From: an uncultured Oscillospiraceae bacterium
GTDB taxonomy: Bacteria > Bacillota > Clostridia > Oscillospirales > Oscillospiraceae
Assembly: GCA_947629775.1 (NCBI GenBank)
Contig: CANRFA010000007.1
Span: 21,139 to 85,138 of the forward strand
Direction of reading: 5' to 3'
Length of the DNA: 64,000 nt
Shown: in pieces, positions 9,007 to 17,482 of the stretch
Layout: each line of letters starts with the position of its first letter
How positions within the stretch are numbered: the stretch's first letter is position 1
Translations under genes and position numbers: made by a program
Notes under the pieces: model-generated
The model's input: the letters and a program-made list of their open reading frames with translations, nothing else
Database searches by the model: none
Told to the model about the DNA's origin: nothing

Positions 9007-10602
9007 ATGGACGCAAAAACAAAGATCGAGCAGGGCGCCACGGCGCTGGGAATCGAATTCGGATCCACCCGCATCAAGGGTGTTCTCATCGACTGGGACG
9101 GCAATGTCCTGGCAGTTGGAGGGCACGAGTGGGAGAACTCCCTGGTGGATGGGATCTGGACCTACGATCTGGCGGACGTCGACGCCGGACTCCGGGCGTG
9201 CTATAATGATCTTCGCCGGAACGTGGAGGAGCGCTACGGCGTGACCCCCGTTACCTTCGGCGCCATCGGCATCAGCGCCATGATGCACGGCTACATCGCG
9301 CTGGATCGGGAGGACCGGCAACTGGCCCGCTTCCAGACCTGGCGCAACACCAATACCACGGCGGCCGCGGACGAACTGACGGAACTCTTTCAGTTCAACA
9401 TTCCGCTGCGCTGGTCGGTGGCCCATCTGTACCAGCGTATTCTGGACGGGGAGGAGCATGTGGATCGCATAGCCTCCGTCTTTACCCTGGCGGCGTACAT
9501 GCATTACCGCCTGACCGGGCAGAAAGTGATCGGCATCGGGGACGCGGCGGGCATGTTTCCCATCGACTCGGAGGCGTTGGACTACGACCAGGGCATGGTG
9601 GAGAAGTTTGACACCCTTATGGCGGCCCACGGGAAGAACCTGAAGCTGCGGGAGGTGTTCCCCAAAGTCCTGGTGGCGGGGGAGAACGCCGGCTGTCTGA
9701 CCCCCGAAGGAGCGGCGCTGCTGGATGAGAGCGGCAAGCTGAAGGCCGGTATCCCGCTCTGTCCGCCGGAGGGTGACGCCGGAACCGGCATGACCGCCAC
9801 CAATTCGGTGGCGCCGAGGACCGGCAATCTGTCCGCCGGAACCAGTACGTTTGCCATGGTGGTGCTGGAGAAGAAGCTCTCGAAGCTCTATCGGGAGATC
9901 GACATGGTCACCACGCCCTCCGGATTCCCCTGCGCCATGTCCCACGCCAACAACGGCACGTCGGATCTGAACGCCTGGGTGGGACTCTTCCAGGAGTTCT
10001 GCGATCTGATGGGGCTGGAGGCGGACCTGGGAACCCTCTTCGGGAGGCTCTACACCCATTCTCTCGCCGGAGACCCGGACTGCGGCGGTCTGCTGCCCTA
10101 CGGCTACTATTCCGGGGAGAACATCACCTTCCTCAACGAGGGCCGGCCTCTCTTTGTCCGTACCCCGGACAGCCGCTTTACTCTGGCCAACTTCATGCGC
10201 GCCAACCTGTATACCTCCCTGGGCGCCGTCCGACTGGGCATGGATATCCTGCTGAAAGAGGAAAAAGTTCCTCTGGACCGGATCATGGGACACGGCGGAC
10301 TCTTCAAAACGCCGGGTGTCATGCAGCGCTACCTGGCGGCGGCGGTCAACACCCCTGTTACCGTGATGGCCACCGCTTCCGAGGGGGGAGCCTGGGGCAT
10401 CGCCCTGCTGGCCGCCTATCTGGCGGACGGGAAGCGGGACGGCCGGCTGGAGGAGTATCTGGAGAAGCGGATCTTCGCCGGACTGGCCGGAGAAGCCGTT
10501 ATCCCGGACCCGAAAGACGTGGAGGGCTTCGAGATTTTCACCCGGCGGTATCAAGCGGGGCTGGAGATCGAGCGGGCCGCCATCTCCTGTGTGGACTGGT
10601 GA
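9007..10602 (+). CDS. FGGY-family carbohydrate kinase
   Basis: LGIEFGSTRIKGVLIDWDGNVLAVGGHEWEN...GNLSAGTSTFAMVV...MGHGGLFKTPGVMQRYLAAAVNTPVTVMATASEGGAWGIALLAAY. Confidence 0.92.
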   Translation: MDAKTKIEQGATALGIEFGSTRIKGVLIDWDGNVLAVGGHEWENSLVDGIWTYDLADVDAGLRACYNDLRRNVEERYGVTPVTFGAIGISAMMHGYIALDREDRQLARFQTWRNTNTTAAADELTELFQFNIPLRWSVAHLYQRILDGEEHVDRIASVFTLAAYMHYRLTGQKVIGIGDAAGMFPIDSEALDYDQGMVEKFDTLMAAHGKNLKLREVFPKVLVAGENAGCLTPEGAALLDESGKLKAGIPLCPPEGDAGTGMTATNSVAPRTGNLSAGTSTFAMVVLEKKLSKLYREIDMVTTPSGFPCAMSHANNGTSDLNAWVGLFQEFCDLMGLEADLGTLFGRLYTHSLAGDPDCGGLLPYGYYSGENITFLNEGRPLFVRTPDSRFTLANFMRANLYTSLGAVRLGMDILLKEEKVPLDRIMGHGGLFKTPGVMQRYLAAAVNTPVTVMATASEGGAWGIALLAAYLADGKRDGRLEEYLEKRIFAGLAGEAVIPDPKDVEGFEIFTRRYQAGLEIERAAISCVDW

Positions 10603-10608
10603 GGGAGC

Positions 10609-11205
10609 ATGTACGAAATCGCAGAGTCCTGGCGTTCCTATTTTGAGGAGCTGGACCCGAAGGAACGGCTGAAACGATTCAACCTCCTGGCCGGACGGGA
10701 GGACGCGTTTCAGGCCTTCTGCCGGACGGTTTACGGGGAGCGCTACCACGACCCGAAGCATCCGGAGCGGCCGGTAGATACCTGGCTGTGGAAGTTTGTC
10801 TATCTGCCCGGGCTCTACCGGCGCCGGAAATGGATGGGCAGGTCCCTGAAGAAGGAAATGGAGAAGACCACGGAGGAACTCCATCTGGCGGGGCCGGAGA
10901 CGCTGAGCGATATGGAGCGCGCCGTGCTGTACCTGGAGTTTCGCAACGCCGCCCGGCGCTATCTCTCCACCTGTGGAGGGCCCCGCTACGCCAGCAGCTT
11001 CCTGGGGATGAAGCAGGCTACGGCGGAGGAAAAACGGGCGAGAGCCTGCGAGGACCTCTGGATTGTCTCCCGGGGTCTCAGCCGGGAGGCCGGTATGGAG
11101 GAGCGCTTTCAGCTCTGGTCCGACGCCCTGCGCGCCGAGCTGTCCATATACGATCCGGACAGCTGGAAGCACTACGAGGAACTGGAACGTAATTCACTGA
11201 AATGA
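10609..11205 (+). CDS. Uncharacterised ~198-aa protein (DUF6553-like, from memory); paralog of 41572-42174
   Basis: MYEIAESWRSYFEELDPKERLKRFNLL...WLWKFVYLPGLYRRRKWMGRSLKKEMEKTTEELHL...AVLYLEFRNAARRYLSTC; clear similarity to the second copy in this window. Confidence 0.75.
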   Translation: MYEIAESWRSYFEELDPKERLKRFNLLAGREDAFQAFCRTVYGERYHDPKHPERPVDTWLWKFVYLPGLYRRRKWMGRSLKKEMEKTTEELHLAGPETLSDMERAVLYLEFRNAARRYLSTCGGPRYASSFLGMKQATAEEKRARACEDLWIVSRGLSREAGMEERFQLWSDALRAELSIYDPDSWKHYEELERNSLK

Positions 11206-11215
11206 GGTGTTTTTC

Positions 11216-12262
11216 ATGAACGGAAGCATGACACAGCAGCGGATGACCGCGCCCCGGACCATTACCTTCCGGGAAGTTCCCATCCCGCCCACCGGTCCGG
11301 ACGAGGTACTGGTGAAGATAAAGAAGATCGGAGTGTGCGGCAGCGACATTCATGTGTACCACGGCACGCATCCCTATGTGACGTATCCCCTGACCCAGGG
11401 CCACGAGGTCTCCGGGCAGATCGTGGAAGTCGGAGAGTGCGTGAAGGATCTCCAGGTGGGGCAGAAGGTTACCATTGAACCCCAGGTGTTCTGCGGCCGC
11501 TGCCACCCCTGCCTCCACGGGAAGTACAACCTGTGCGAGAAGCTGAAGGTCATGGGCTTCCAGACCACCGGCACCGCCAGCGATTACTTTGCCGTGGACG
11601 CCTCCAAGGTGACGCTTCTGCCCGAGGAACTGACCTATGGCGAGGGAGCCATGATCGAACCGCTGGCTGTGACCGTCCATGCAGCGAAGCGCTTTCCGGA
11701 GTTGAAGGGAGCCAATGTGGTGGTTCTGGGATGCGGCCCCATCGGGATTCTGCTCATCCAGTCCCTGAAGGCCCTGGGCGCGGCGAAGGTGATGGCCACG
11801 GATATATCGGATACCCGCCTGGCCCTGGCGGCCAGCCTGGGGGCCGACGTGGTGGTGAATACCGCAAAAGAGGACTATGCGACCCGTCTTCTGGAGACCT
11901 TCGGGCCGGACAAGGCGGATGTGGTCTACGAGTGCGCCGGGTCGGACATCACCATGGAGCAGGCCATTCAGAACGCCCGCAAGGGCAGCACCATCATCCT
12001 GGTGGCGGTGTTCGGGAAGCGGGCCAGTGTGGACCTGGCGAAGCTCAACGATTCCGAGCTGGACCTGAACACCTCGATGATGTACAGGCACGAGGATTAC
12101 GTGGACGCCATCCGCTTTGTCAAGGAGGGCAAGGTACAGCTGAAGCCCCTGCAGAGTGCCCGTTTTGCCTTCCGGGATTACCAGAAGGCCTACGAATACA
12201 TCGACAACAACCGGGAGACCACCATGAAGGTCCTCATCGATGTGGATCCTTCGGAGGAGTAA
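11216..12262 (+). CDS. Zinc-dependent alcohol dehydrogenase (sorbitol/threonine dehydrogenase-like)
   Basis: KIKKIGVCGSDIHVYHGTHPYVTYPLTQGHEVSGQIVEVGECVKDLQVGQKVTIEPQVFCGRCHPCLHGKYNLCEKLKVMGFQ. Confidence 0.92.
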   Translation: MNGSMTQQRMTAPRTITFREVPIPPTGPDEVLVKIKKIGVCGSDIHVYHGTHPYVTYPLTQGHEVSGQIVEVGECVKDLQVGQKVTIEPQVFCGRCHPCLHGKYNLCEKLKVMGFQTTGTASDYFAVDASKVTLLPEELTYGEGAMIEPLAVTVHAAKRFPELKGANVVVLGCGPIGILLIQSLKALGAAKVMATDISDTRLALAASLGADVVVNTAKEDYATRLLETFGPDKADVVYECAGSDITMEQAIQNARKGSTIILVAVFGKRASVDLAKLNDSELDLNTSMMYRHEDYVDAIRFVKEGKVQLKPLQSARFAFRDYQKAYEYIDNNRETTMKVLIDVDPSEE

Positions 12263-12265
12263 AGC

Positions 12266-13885
12266 ATGCAACTGAACTATGAAGGCATCCGGGACCGGGC
12301 GGCATGGGAAGCGGCGGGCATCGCCCTGCCGGCTTACGATCCGGAAGTTCTGGCGGAGAAGACGAAGGCGGATCCCCGCTGGGTCCACTTCGGTATCGGC
12401 AACATCTTCCGCATCTTTGTTGGCGGGATCGCAGACCACCTGATCGCTGAGGGCCAGCTGGATCGGGGCATTACCTGCGTGGAGACCTTCGATTTCGATG
12501 TGGTGGACCGCATCTATGTCCCCTATGACAATCTGGCCCTGGCGGTGACGCTCCACAGCGATGGCCGCACGGACCGGCGGGTTCTGGGCTCCCTTGCGGA
12601 GGCGATCGGAGCCCGTTCCGCAGATTCCGCGGCCTGGAAGCGGATGAAGGAGATCTTTACGGCGCCCGGTCTGCAGATGGTGTCCTTTACGATCACGGAG
12701 AAGGGCTACGCTCTGCGGGGCGCCAGCGGGGATTACCTGGGATACGTGAAGGCGGATCTGGAGCGGGGGCCGGAGGCGGTGACCGGCGCCATGGGCATCG
12801 TGACGGCCATGCTGTATGCCCGCTGGCAGGCCGGAAGGTTCCCCCTGGCCCTGGTATCCATGGACAACGTCTCGCAGAACGGCAGAAAGCTGCGGGAGTC
12901 CGTGCTGGAAACCGCCCGGGTCTGGACGGAGAACGGCCTGGTGGAGCCCGGATTCCTGGAGTATGTGTCAGAGGAAACGACCGTCAGCTTCCCCTGGACC
13001 ATGATTGACAAAATCACGCCCCGGCCCGGCGAAGCGGTGAGCCGCGCCCTGACGGAGGACGGGGTGGAGGACATGGAAATTCTGGTGACCTCCCGCCACA
13101 CCTGGATCGCTCCCTTCGTCAACGCAGAGGGGCCGCAGTATCTGGTGGTGGAGGACTCCTTCCCCAACGGGCGGCCTCCTCTGGAGAAGGCCGGGGTCTA
13201 CATGACCAGTCGGGATACGGTCAACCGCTCCGAGCGGATGAAGGTCACGGTCTGCCTGAACCCCATCCATACGGCGCTGTGCACCTACGACTGTCTGCTG
13301 GGCTATACTCTCTTCGCGGACGGCATGGGGGATCCGGATCTGCGGGAGCTGGCCTGCCAGGTGGGATACGGCGAGGGGCTGCCGGTGGTGGAGGATCCCG
13401 GGATTCTCTCCCCGAAGGCCTTCCTGGACGAGCTGATGGCGGAGCGCTTCCCCAATCCGTATCTGGGGGACACCAGTGCCCGCATCGCCGTGGATATCTC
13501 GCAGATGGTGGGGATCCGCTTCGGAGAGAACATCCGGGCCTATGTGGCCCGGGAGGGAAGCGCCGCCCGGCTGACCGCCATTCCGCTGGCCATCGCCGGC
13601 TGGATGCGCTATCTGCTGGCGGTGGACGACGAGGGAAAGCCCTTTGACCTCTCGCCGGATCCCATGCTGCCCCAGCTGCGCCGTCAGCTGAGCGGGGTGG
13701 AGTTCGGACGGGCGGAGAGTCTTACGGATCAGCTGCGCCCCATCCTCTCCAATGCCAACCTGTTTGGTCTGAACCTCTACGAGGCGGGAATCGGAGAGAA
13801 GATCGAGACCATGGTACGGGAAGAACTGGCCGGACCCCATGCGGTCCGCAGAACCCTGCGGAAGTATCTTCAGTCGAAGCAGTAA
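12266..13885 (+). CDS. Mannitol dehydrogenase family protein (fructuronate reductase/UxuB-like)
   Basis: WVHFGIGNIFRIFVGGIADHLIAEGQLDRGITCVETFD...VSMDNVSQNGRKLRESV...KVTVCLNPIHTALCTYDCLLGYTLFADGMGDPDLREL. Confidence 0.9.
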   Translation: MQLNYEGIRDRAAWEAAGIALPAYDPEVLAEKTKADPRWVHFGIGNIFRIFVGGIADHLIAEGQLDRGITCVETFDFDVVDRIYVPYDNLALAVTLHSDGRTDRRVLGSLAEAIGARSADSAAWKRMKEIFTAPGLQMVSFTITEKGYALRGASGDYLGYVKADLERGPEAVTGAMGIVTAMLYARWQAGRFPLALVSMDNVSQNGRKLRESVLETARVWTENGLVEPGFLEYVSEETTVSFPWTMIDKITPRPGEAVSRALTEDGVEDMEILVTSRHTWIAPFVNAEGPQYLVVEDSFPNGRPPLEKAGVYMTSRDTVNRSERMKVTVCLNPIHTALCTYDCLLGYTLFADGMGDPDLRELACQVGYGEGLPVVEDPGILSPKAFLDELMAERFPNPYLGDTSARIAVDISQMVGIRFGENIRAYVAREGSAARLTAIPLAIAGWMRYLLAVDDEGKPFDLSPDPMLPQLRRQLSGVEFGRAESLTDQLRPILSNANLFGLNLYEAGIGEKIETMVREELAGPHAVRRTLRKYLQSKQ

Positions 13886-13887
13886 GA

Positions 13888-13920
13888 AATACCCGCCGGA
13901 TTTCGAATCCGGCGGGTATT
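13888..13920. terminator. Bidirectional intrinsic terminator between convergent genes
   Basis: AATACCCGCCGGATT-TCG-AATCCGGCGGGTATT, 15-bp perfect stem. Confidence 0.8.
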
Positions 13921-13962
13921 CTGCACCTTCCAGGAAGATGAGCAGCCCTGCGGAGGGTGAGC

Positions 13963-14766
13963 TCAGACCTCCTCCCGCACAGACAGCTCTCCGGTCAGGT
14001 AGAGGGCGGCGTTGCCGCTGATCTTCACCCGGTTTCCCGCCATCTCCCCGTACAGGACCCCGGTGCGGGGGGAGAGCTGATGGATGGTCAGAGTCTCCCG
14101 CTGCAGTTCCCGGGCCCAGAGGGGAATCAGGGTGCACTGGGCGGAGCCGCAGACCGGATCCTCCGGGATGGCGATGTTGGGGAAGAAGGTGCGGCAGACG
14201 AAGTCGCAGTTCTCGCCCCGGGCGGTCAGCAGCAGGCCCAGATAGCGCTTCGGCAGGGCGGCGATGGCCTCCAGGTTGGGCTGGAAGGTGCGGATGCGCT
14301 CCACGGAGTCCATCACGCACACCAGATCCCGGGTTTCCAGGACCTGCAGAGGCCGGATCCCATTCAGGGCAGTCAGCAGTTCCTTCGTGAGAGGGGTTTC
14401 CCGGGGGATCCAGGCCGGGAAATCCAGCTGAATCCGGTCCCCCGGAAGCCGGAGGGCGGAGACGGTCTCCTCCCGGGTGTGGAAGCGGATCACGTCCCGG
14501 TCCAGAGCCACGAAATGGGCGAGAACGAAGGCGGAGCCCAGCGTGGCGTGCCCGCAGAGCCCCACCTCGCCGCCGGGGGCGAAGTAGCGGATGGAAAAGC
14601 TGCCATCCTCCCGGGGCAGCACGAAAGCGGTTTCAGAGAGCCGGTTTTCCGCCGCGATGTTCTGCATGACGGCGGGGGAAGGCCAGCCGTGTTCCAGCAG
14701 GCAGACACCGGCGGGATTGCCTTTGAACGGTTCGGAGGTAAACGCGTCGACAACATAGTACTTAAT
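13963..14766 (-). CDS. PhzF family phenazine-biosynthesis-like isomerase; probable ATT start codon
   Basis: IKYYVVDAFTSEPFKGNPAGVCLLEHGWPSPAVMQNIAAENRLSETAFVLPREDGSFSIRYFAPGGEVGLCGHATLGSAFVL; GGGAGG nine nt upstream of ATT at 14766-14764; first ATG (14667) would delete the conserved N-terminal strand. Confidence 0.85.
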   Translation of the reverse strand: MKYYVVDAFTSEPFKGNPAGVCLLEHGWPSPAVMQNIAAENRLSETAFVLPREDGSFSIRYFAPGGEVGLCGHATLGSAFVLAHFVALDRDVIRFHTREETVSALRLPGDRIQLDFPAWIPRETPLTKELLTALNGIRPLQVLETRDLVCVMDSVERIRTFQPNLEAIAALPKRYLGLLLTARGENCDFVCRTFFPNIAIPEDPVCGSAQCTLIPLWARELQRETLTIHQLSPRTGVLYGEMAGNRVKISGNAALYLTGELSVREEV

Positions 14767-14877
14767 AGGAAGAGACCTCCCTGGAGAACAGGTATAAGGG
14801 CAGAATACACCGGCAGACGTTTGCCGTCAAGAGGAGAGCGGGACCGGACGGGGCGGGGAGGAAAGCGGAGGGGGAGG

Positions 14878-14906
14878 TTGAAAACCCGGATGATCCGGGT
14901 TATAAT
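14878..14906 (+). promoter_or_regulatory. Sigma-A promoter with palindrome in the spacer, upstream of ABC exporter
   Basis: TTGAAA (14878-14883), 17 nt, TATAAT (14901-14906); spacer region carries AACCCGGA-TGA-TCCGGGTT. Confidence 0.7.
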
Positions 14907-15021
14907 GGCAGCGTTTTTCCTGCGAAACGCCGTTTCAGCCGCTTCGGAAGCGGGGCGAATGGCTGGCGCAGCTGCGGGAAAACAGACTGATCCGGGTTCG
15001 GGACCCGCAGGAGAGATTACC

Positions 15022-16791
15022 ATGCTGACAACACGGGACTTTCAGACAAAGCGCCCTCTTTTCATCTTCCTCAGCTATTTCAGGCCCCATCTGCGGCTGT
15101 TTCTGCTGGATATGGGGTGCGCGCTGGCCATCGCCCTCATCGACCTGGCCTTCCCCTATGTATCCAGGCTCTGCATGTACGAACTGCTGCCCAACAGTCT
15201 CTACCAGACCTTCTTCGCCATCATGGCGCTCTTTCTGGTTCTGTATCTGGTGCGGTCGCTGCTGCAGTATGTGGTCAGTTACTGGGGCCACACCTTTGGC
15301 ATCCGGGTGGAGGCGGACATCCGGCGGGATCTCTTCCAGCACATTCAGACCCTGTCCTTCCGCTTCTACGACCGCAACCGCACGGGCCACCTGATGAGCC
15401 GCCTGACGGCGGAGCTCTTTGACATCACGGAGCTGGCCCACCACGGGCCGGAGGACCTGTTCATCTCCATCGTGACGGTGATCGGGGCCATCCTTGTGAT
15501 GTTCACCATCCGCTGGCAGCTGGCGCTGGTGATTTCCATCCTCATCCCTGTGTTTCTGGCGGTGACCGCCATGAACCGCAGGTCCATGAGCGAGGCCTCT
15601 AAGGCCGTGAAGCAGACGATGGCGGGCATCAACGCGGACATTGAGTCCAGCCTCTCCGGCATGCGCACCGCCCGGGCCTTCTCCAACGAGCAGGCGGAGG
15701 CAGACAAATTCAGCCGCTCCAACGAGCGCTTCAAGGTCTCCAAGCGCAACTTCCACAAGGCCATGGGCCGCTTCAACGCCTCCATGGAATTCTTCATGTG
15801 CGCTCTGCCTCTGGCAGTCATTACGGTGGGCGGGCTGTTCATCATGAAGGGCGAAATGGACTACGTGGATCTCATCACCTTCAACCTCTATATCTCCACC
15901 TTTATCACCCCCATGCGCAAGATGGCGAACTTCAACGAGATGTTCGCCAACGGCTTCGCCGGACTGCACCGCTTCATCGAGCTGATGCGTATTGAGCCGG
16001 AGATCCAGGACCGGCCGGACGCCGTGGAGCTGAAGGACGTGGAGGGCCGCATCGACGTGGACGATGTGAGCTTCGCCTACGATCAGGAGCGGCGGGCAGA
16101 GGGAGACACCGAGGTGCTCCACCACGTGAGCCTTCATGTGGCGCCCGGAGAGACCATCGCCGTGGTGGGCCCCTCCGGCGGGGGCAAGAGCACCCTCTGC
16201 AACCTGATTCCCCGCTTCTACGAGGTGGACGAGGGGCGGGTCGCCATCGACGGCCGGGATGTGCGGGACATCACCCAGCGCAGCCTCCACCAGAACATCG
16301 GGGTGGTGCAGCAGGACGTATTCCTCTTCGCGGACAGTATCCTGGAGAACATCCGCTACGGCCGGCCGGACGCCACGGTGGACGAGGTGATCGAGGCGGC
16401 GAAGCGGGCGGAGATCTACGAGGATATTCAGACCATGCCGGACGGCTTTGACACGTATGTGGGAGAGCGGGGCGCTCTCCTCTCCGGCGGGCAGAAGCAG
16501 CGCATTTCCATTGCACGCATCTTCCTTAAGAATCCTCCCATCCTCATTCTGGACGAGGCCACTTCCGCTCTGGACAGCGTGACGGAGGCGAAGATTCAGA
16601 ACGCCTTCGACGAACTGGCGAAGGGGCGTACCACCCTCATCATCGCCCACCGGCTTTCCACGGTGCGGGCGGCCAGCCGCATTCTGGTGGTACGGGAGGG
16701 CCGCATCTGCGAGGAAGGCACTCACGCGCAGCTGATGGCGGCGAACGGGGCCTACGCTCAGCTCTACCGGACCCAGAATCTGCACGCGTGA
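15022..16791 (+). CDS. ABC transporter ATP-binding protein/permease (exporter, MsbA/MdlB-like)
   Basis: Fused TM domain and ATPase: GPSGGGKSTLCNLIPRFYEVDEG, LLSGGQKQRISIARIFLKNPPILILDEATSALD. Start MLTTRDFQTKRPLF at 15022. Confidence 0.95.
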   Translation: MLTTRDFQTKRPLFIFLSYFRPHLRLFLLDMGCALAIALIDLAFPYVSRLCMYELLPNSLYQTFFAIMALFLVLYLVRSLLQYVVSYWGHTFGIRVEADIRRDLFQHIQTLSFRFYDRNRTGHLMSRLTAELFDITELAHHGPEDLFISIVTVIGAILVMFTIRWQLALVISILIPVFLAVTAMNRRSMSEASKAVKQTMAGINADIESSLSGMRTARAFSNEQAEADKFSRSNERFKVSKRNFHKAMGRFNASMEFFMCALPLAVITVGGLFIMKGEMDYVDLITFNLYISTFITPMRKMANFNEMFANGFAGLHRFIELMRIEPEIQDRPDAVELKDVEGRIDVDDVSFAYDQERRAEGDTEVLHHVSLHVAPGETIAVVGPSGGGKSTLCNLIPRFYEVDEGRVAIDGRDVRDITQRSLHQNIGVVQQDVFLFADSILENIRYGRPDATVDEVIEAAKRAEIYEDIQTMPDGFDTYVGERGALLSGGQKQRISIARIFLKNPPILILDEATSALDSVTEAKIQNAFDELAKGRTTLIIAHRLSTVRAASRILVVREGRICEEGTHAQLMAANGAYAQLYRTQNLHA

Positions 16792-16810
16792 GGACAGGTT
16801 GAATCACGAA

Positions 16811-16848
16811 AGCCCGGATTCCCCCTCTTCGGAAGGAGAGTCCGGGCT
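16811..16848 (+). terminator. Hairpin downstream of ABC exporter
   Basis: AGCCCGGA...TCCGGGCT outer stem with inner TCC/GGA pairing just after the exporter stop. Confidence 0.5.
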
Positions 16849-16958
16849 GTCTGCTGCCGGAAGACGGTTTCCCGCTGTTTCCGGCAGGGAGGCGGCCGAG
16901 GGCAGGCGGAACAGGGGTGCACCAGACCTCTCTGGCGGACGGATGCCGGGCAGGAAAA

Positions 16959-16984
16959 CTCCCCGGGCCGGAAGGCCCGGGGAG
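16959..16984 (-). terminator. Rho-independent terminator of yedE-yedF-DUF3343 operon
   Basis: CTCCCCGGGCC-GGAA-GGCCCGGGGAG; minus strand followed by TTTTCC. Confidence 0.75.
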
Positions 16985-17026
16985 CGCACAGAAGAATCAG
17001 AAGAAGAAAACCTGCCAGGGCTCCGG

Positions 17027-17272
17027 TCAGTCCGCTTCACCGTGGATGAGCTGGAACCCGTCTCCATCCCGTCGGTAGATCGCCTCCAGATCCGTATCCA
17101 TGCATACAAGCATGGGATCTTCCGAGGGATACATGGTGCAGGTGCCGCAGGAGGAACTGAGACGCCGGGGAACCGGGGCCAGACGGGCCTGAGAGATTCC
17201 GGCCTTCTGCAGGGCCCTGCAGCTGCGGAGAGCGGCCAGGTGGGTGTGGAAGGTAGCGACGTAAGCGTCCAT
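17027..17272 (-). CDS. DUF3343 domain-containing protein
   Basis: MDAYVATFHTHLAALRSCRALQKAGISQARLAPVPRRLSSSCGTCTMYPSEDPML; ATG overlaps upstream stop as TGATG. Confidence 0.8.
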   Translation of the reverse strand: MDAYVATFHTHLAALRSCRALQKAGISQARLAPVPRRLSSSCGTCTMYPSEDPMLVCMDTDLEAIYRRDGDGFQLIHGEAD

Positions 17273-17478
17273 CACTTTGTGAGGGTCAGCTTGAAATCCC
17301 CCTCAAAGTCCGAAAGGGTGACTTTGTAGCCGTTGTCCTTTCCGAAGCGGGTGATGTTTTCCACCGCGCACTGGTGATCCACGGCGACCTCCAGGCGGGA
17401 GGGATCCTTCTGGGATTTAAGCGCCTTCTGTACCATGTACAGGGGCGTGGGGCAGGAATATCCGCGTGCGTCTACCAT
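17272..17478 (-). CDS. TusA/YedF-like sulfurtransferase-family protein (selenium-metabolism type)
   Basis: MVDARGYSCPTPLYMVQKALKSQKDPSRLEVAVDHQCAVENITRFGKDNGYKVTLSDFEGDFKLTL; CPxP motif; adjacent to YedE. Confidence 0.85.
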   Translation of the reverse strand: MVDARGYSCPTPLYMVQKALKSQKDPSRLEVAVDHQCAVENITRFGKDNGYKVTLSDFEGDFKLTLTK

Positions 17479-17482
17479 ATGT

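Noticed and set aside
13957-15021. N-terminal extension of the ABC exporter ORF back to 13957
   Set aside because: Runs antisense through PhzF and across the -35/-10 promoter at 14878-14906; the real start is ATG 15022.
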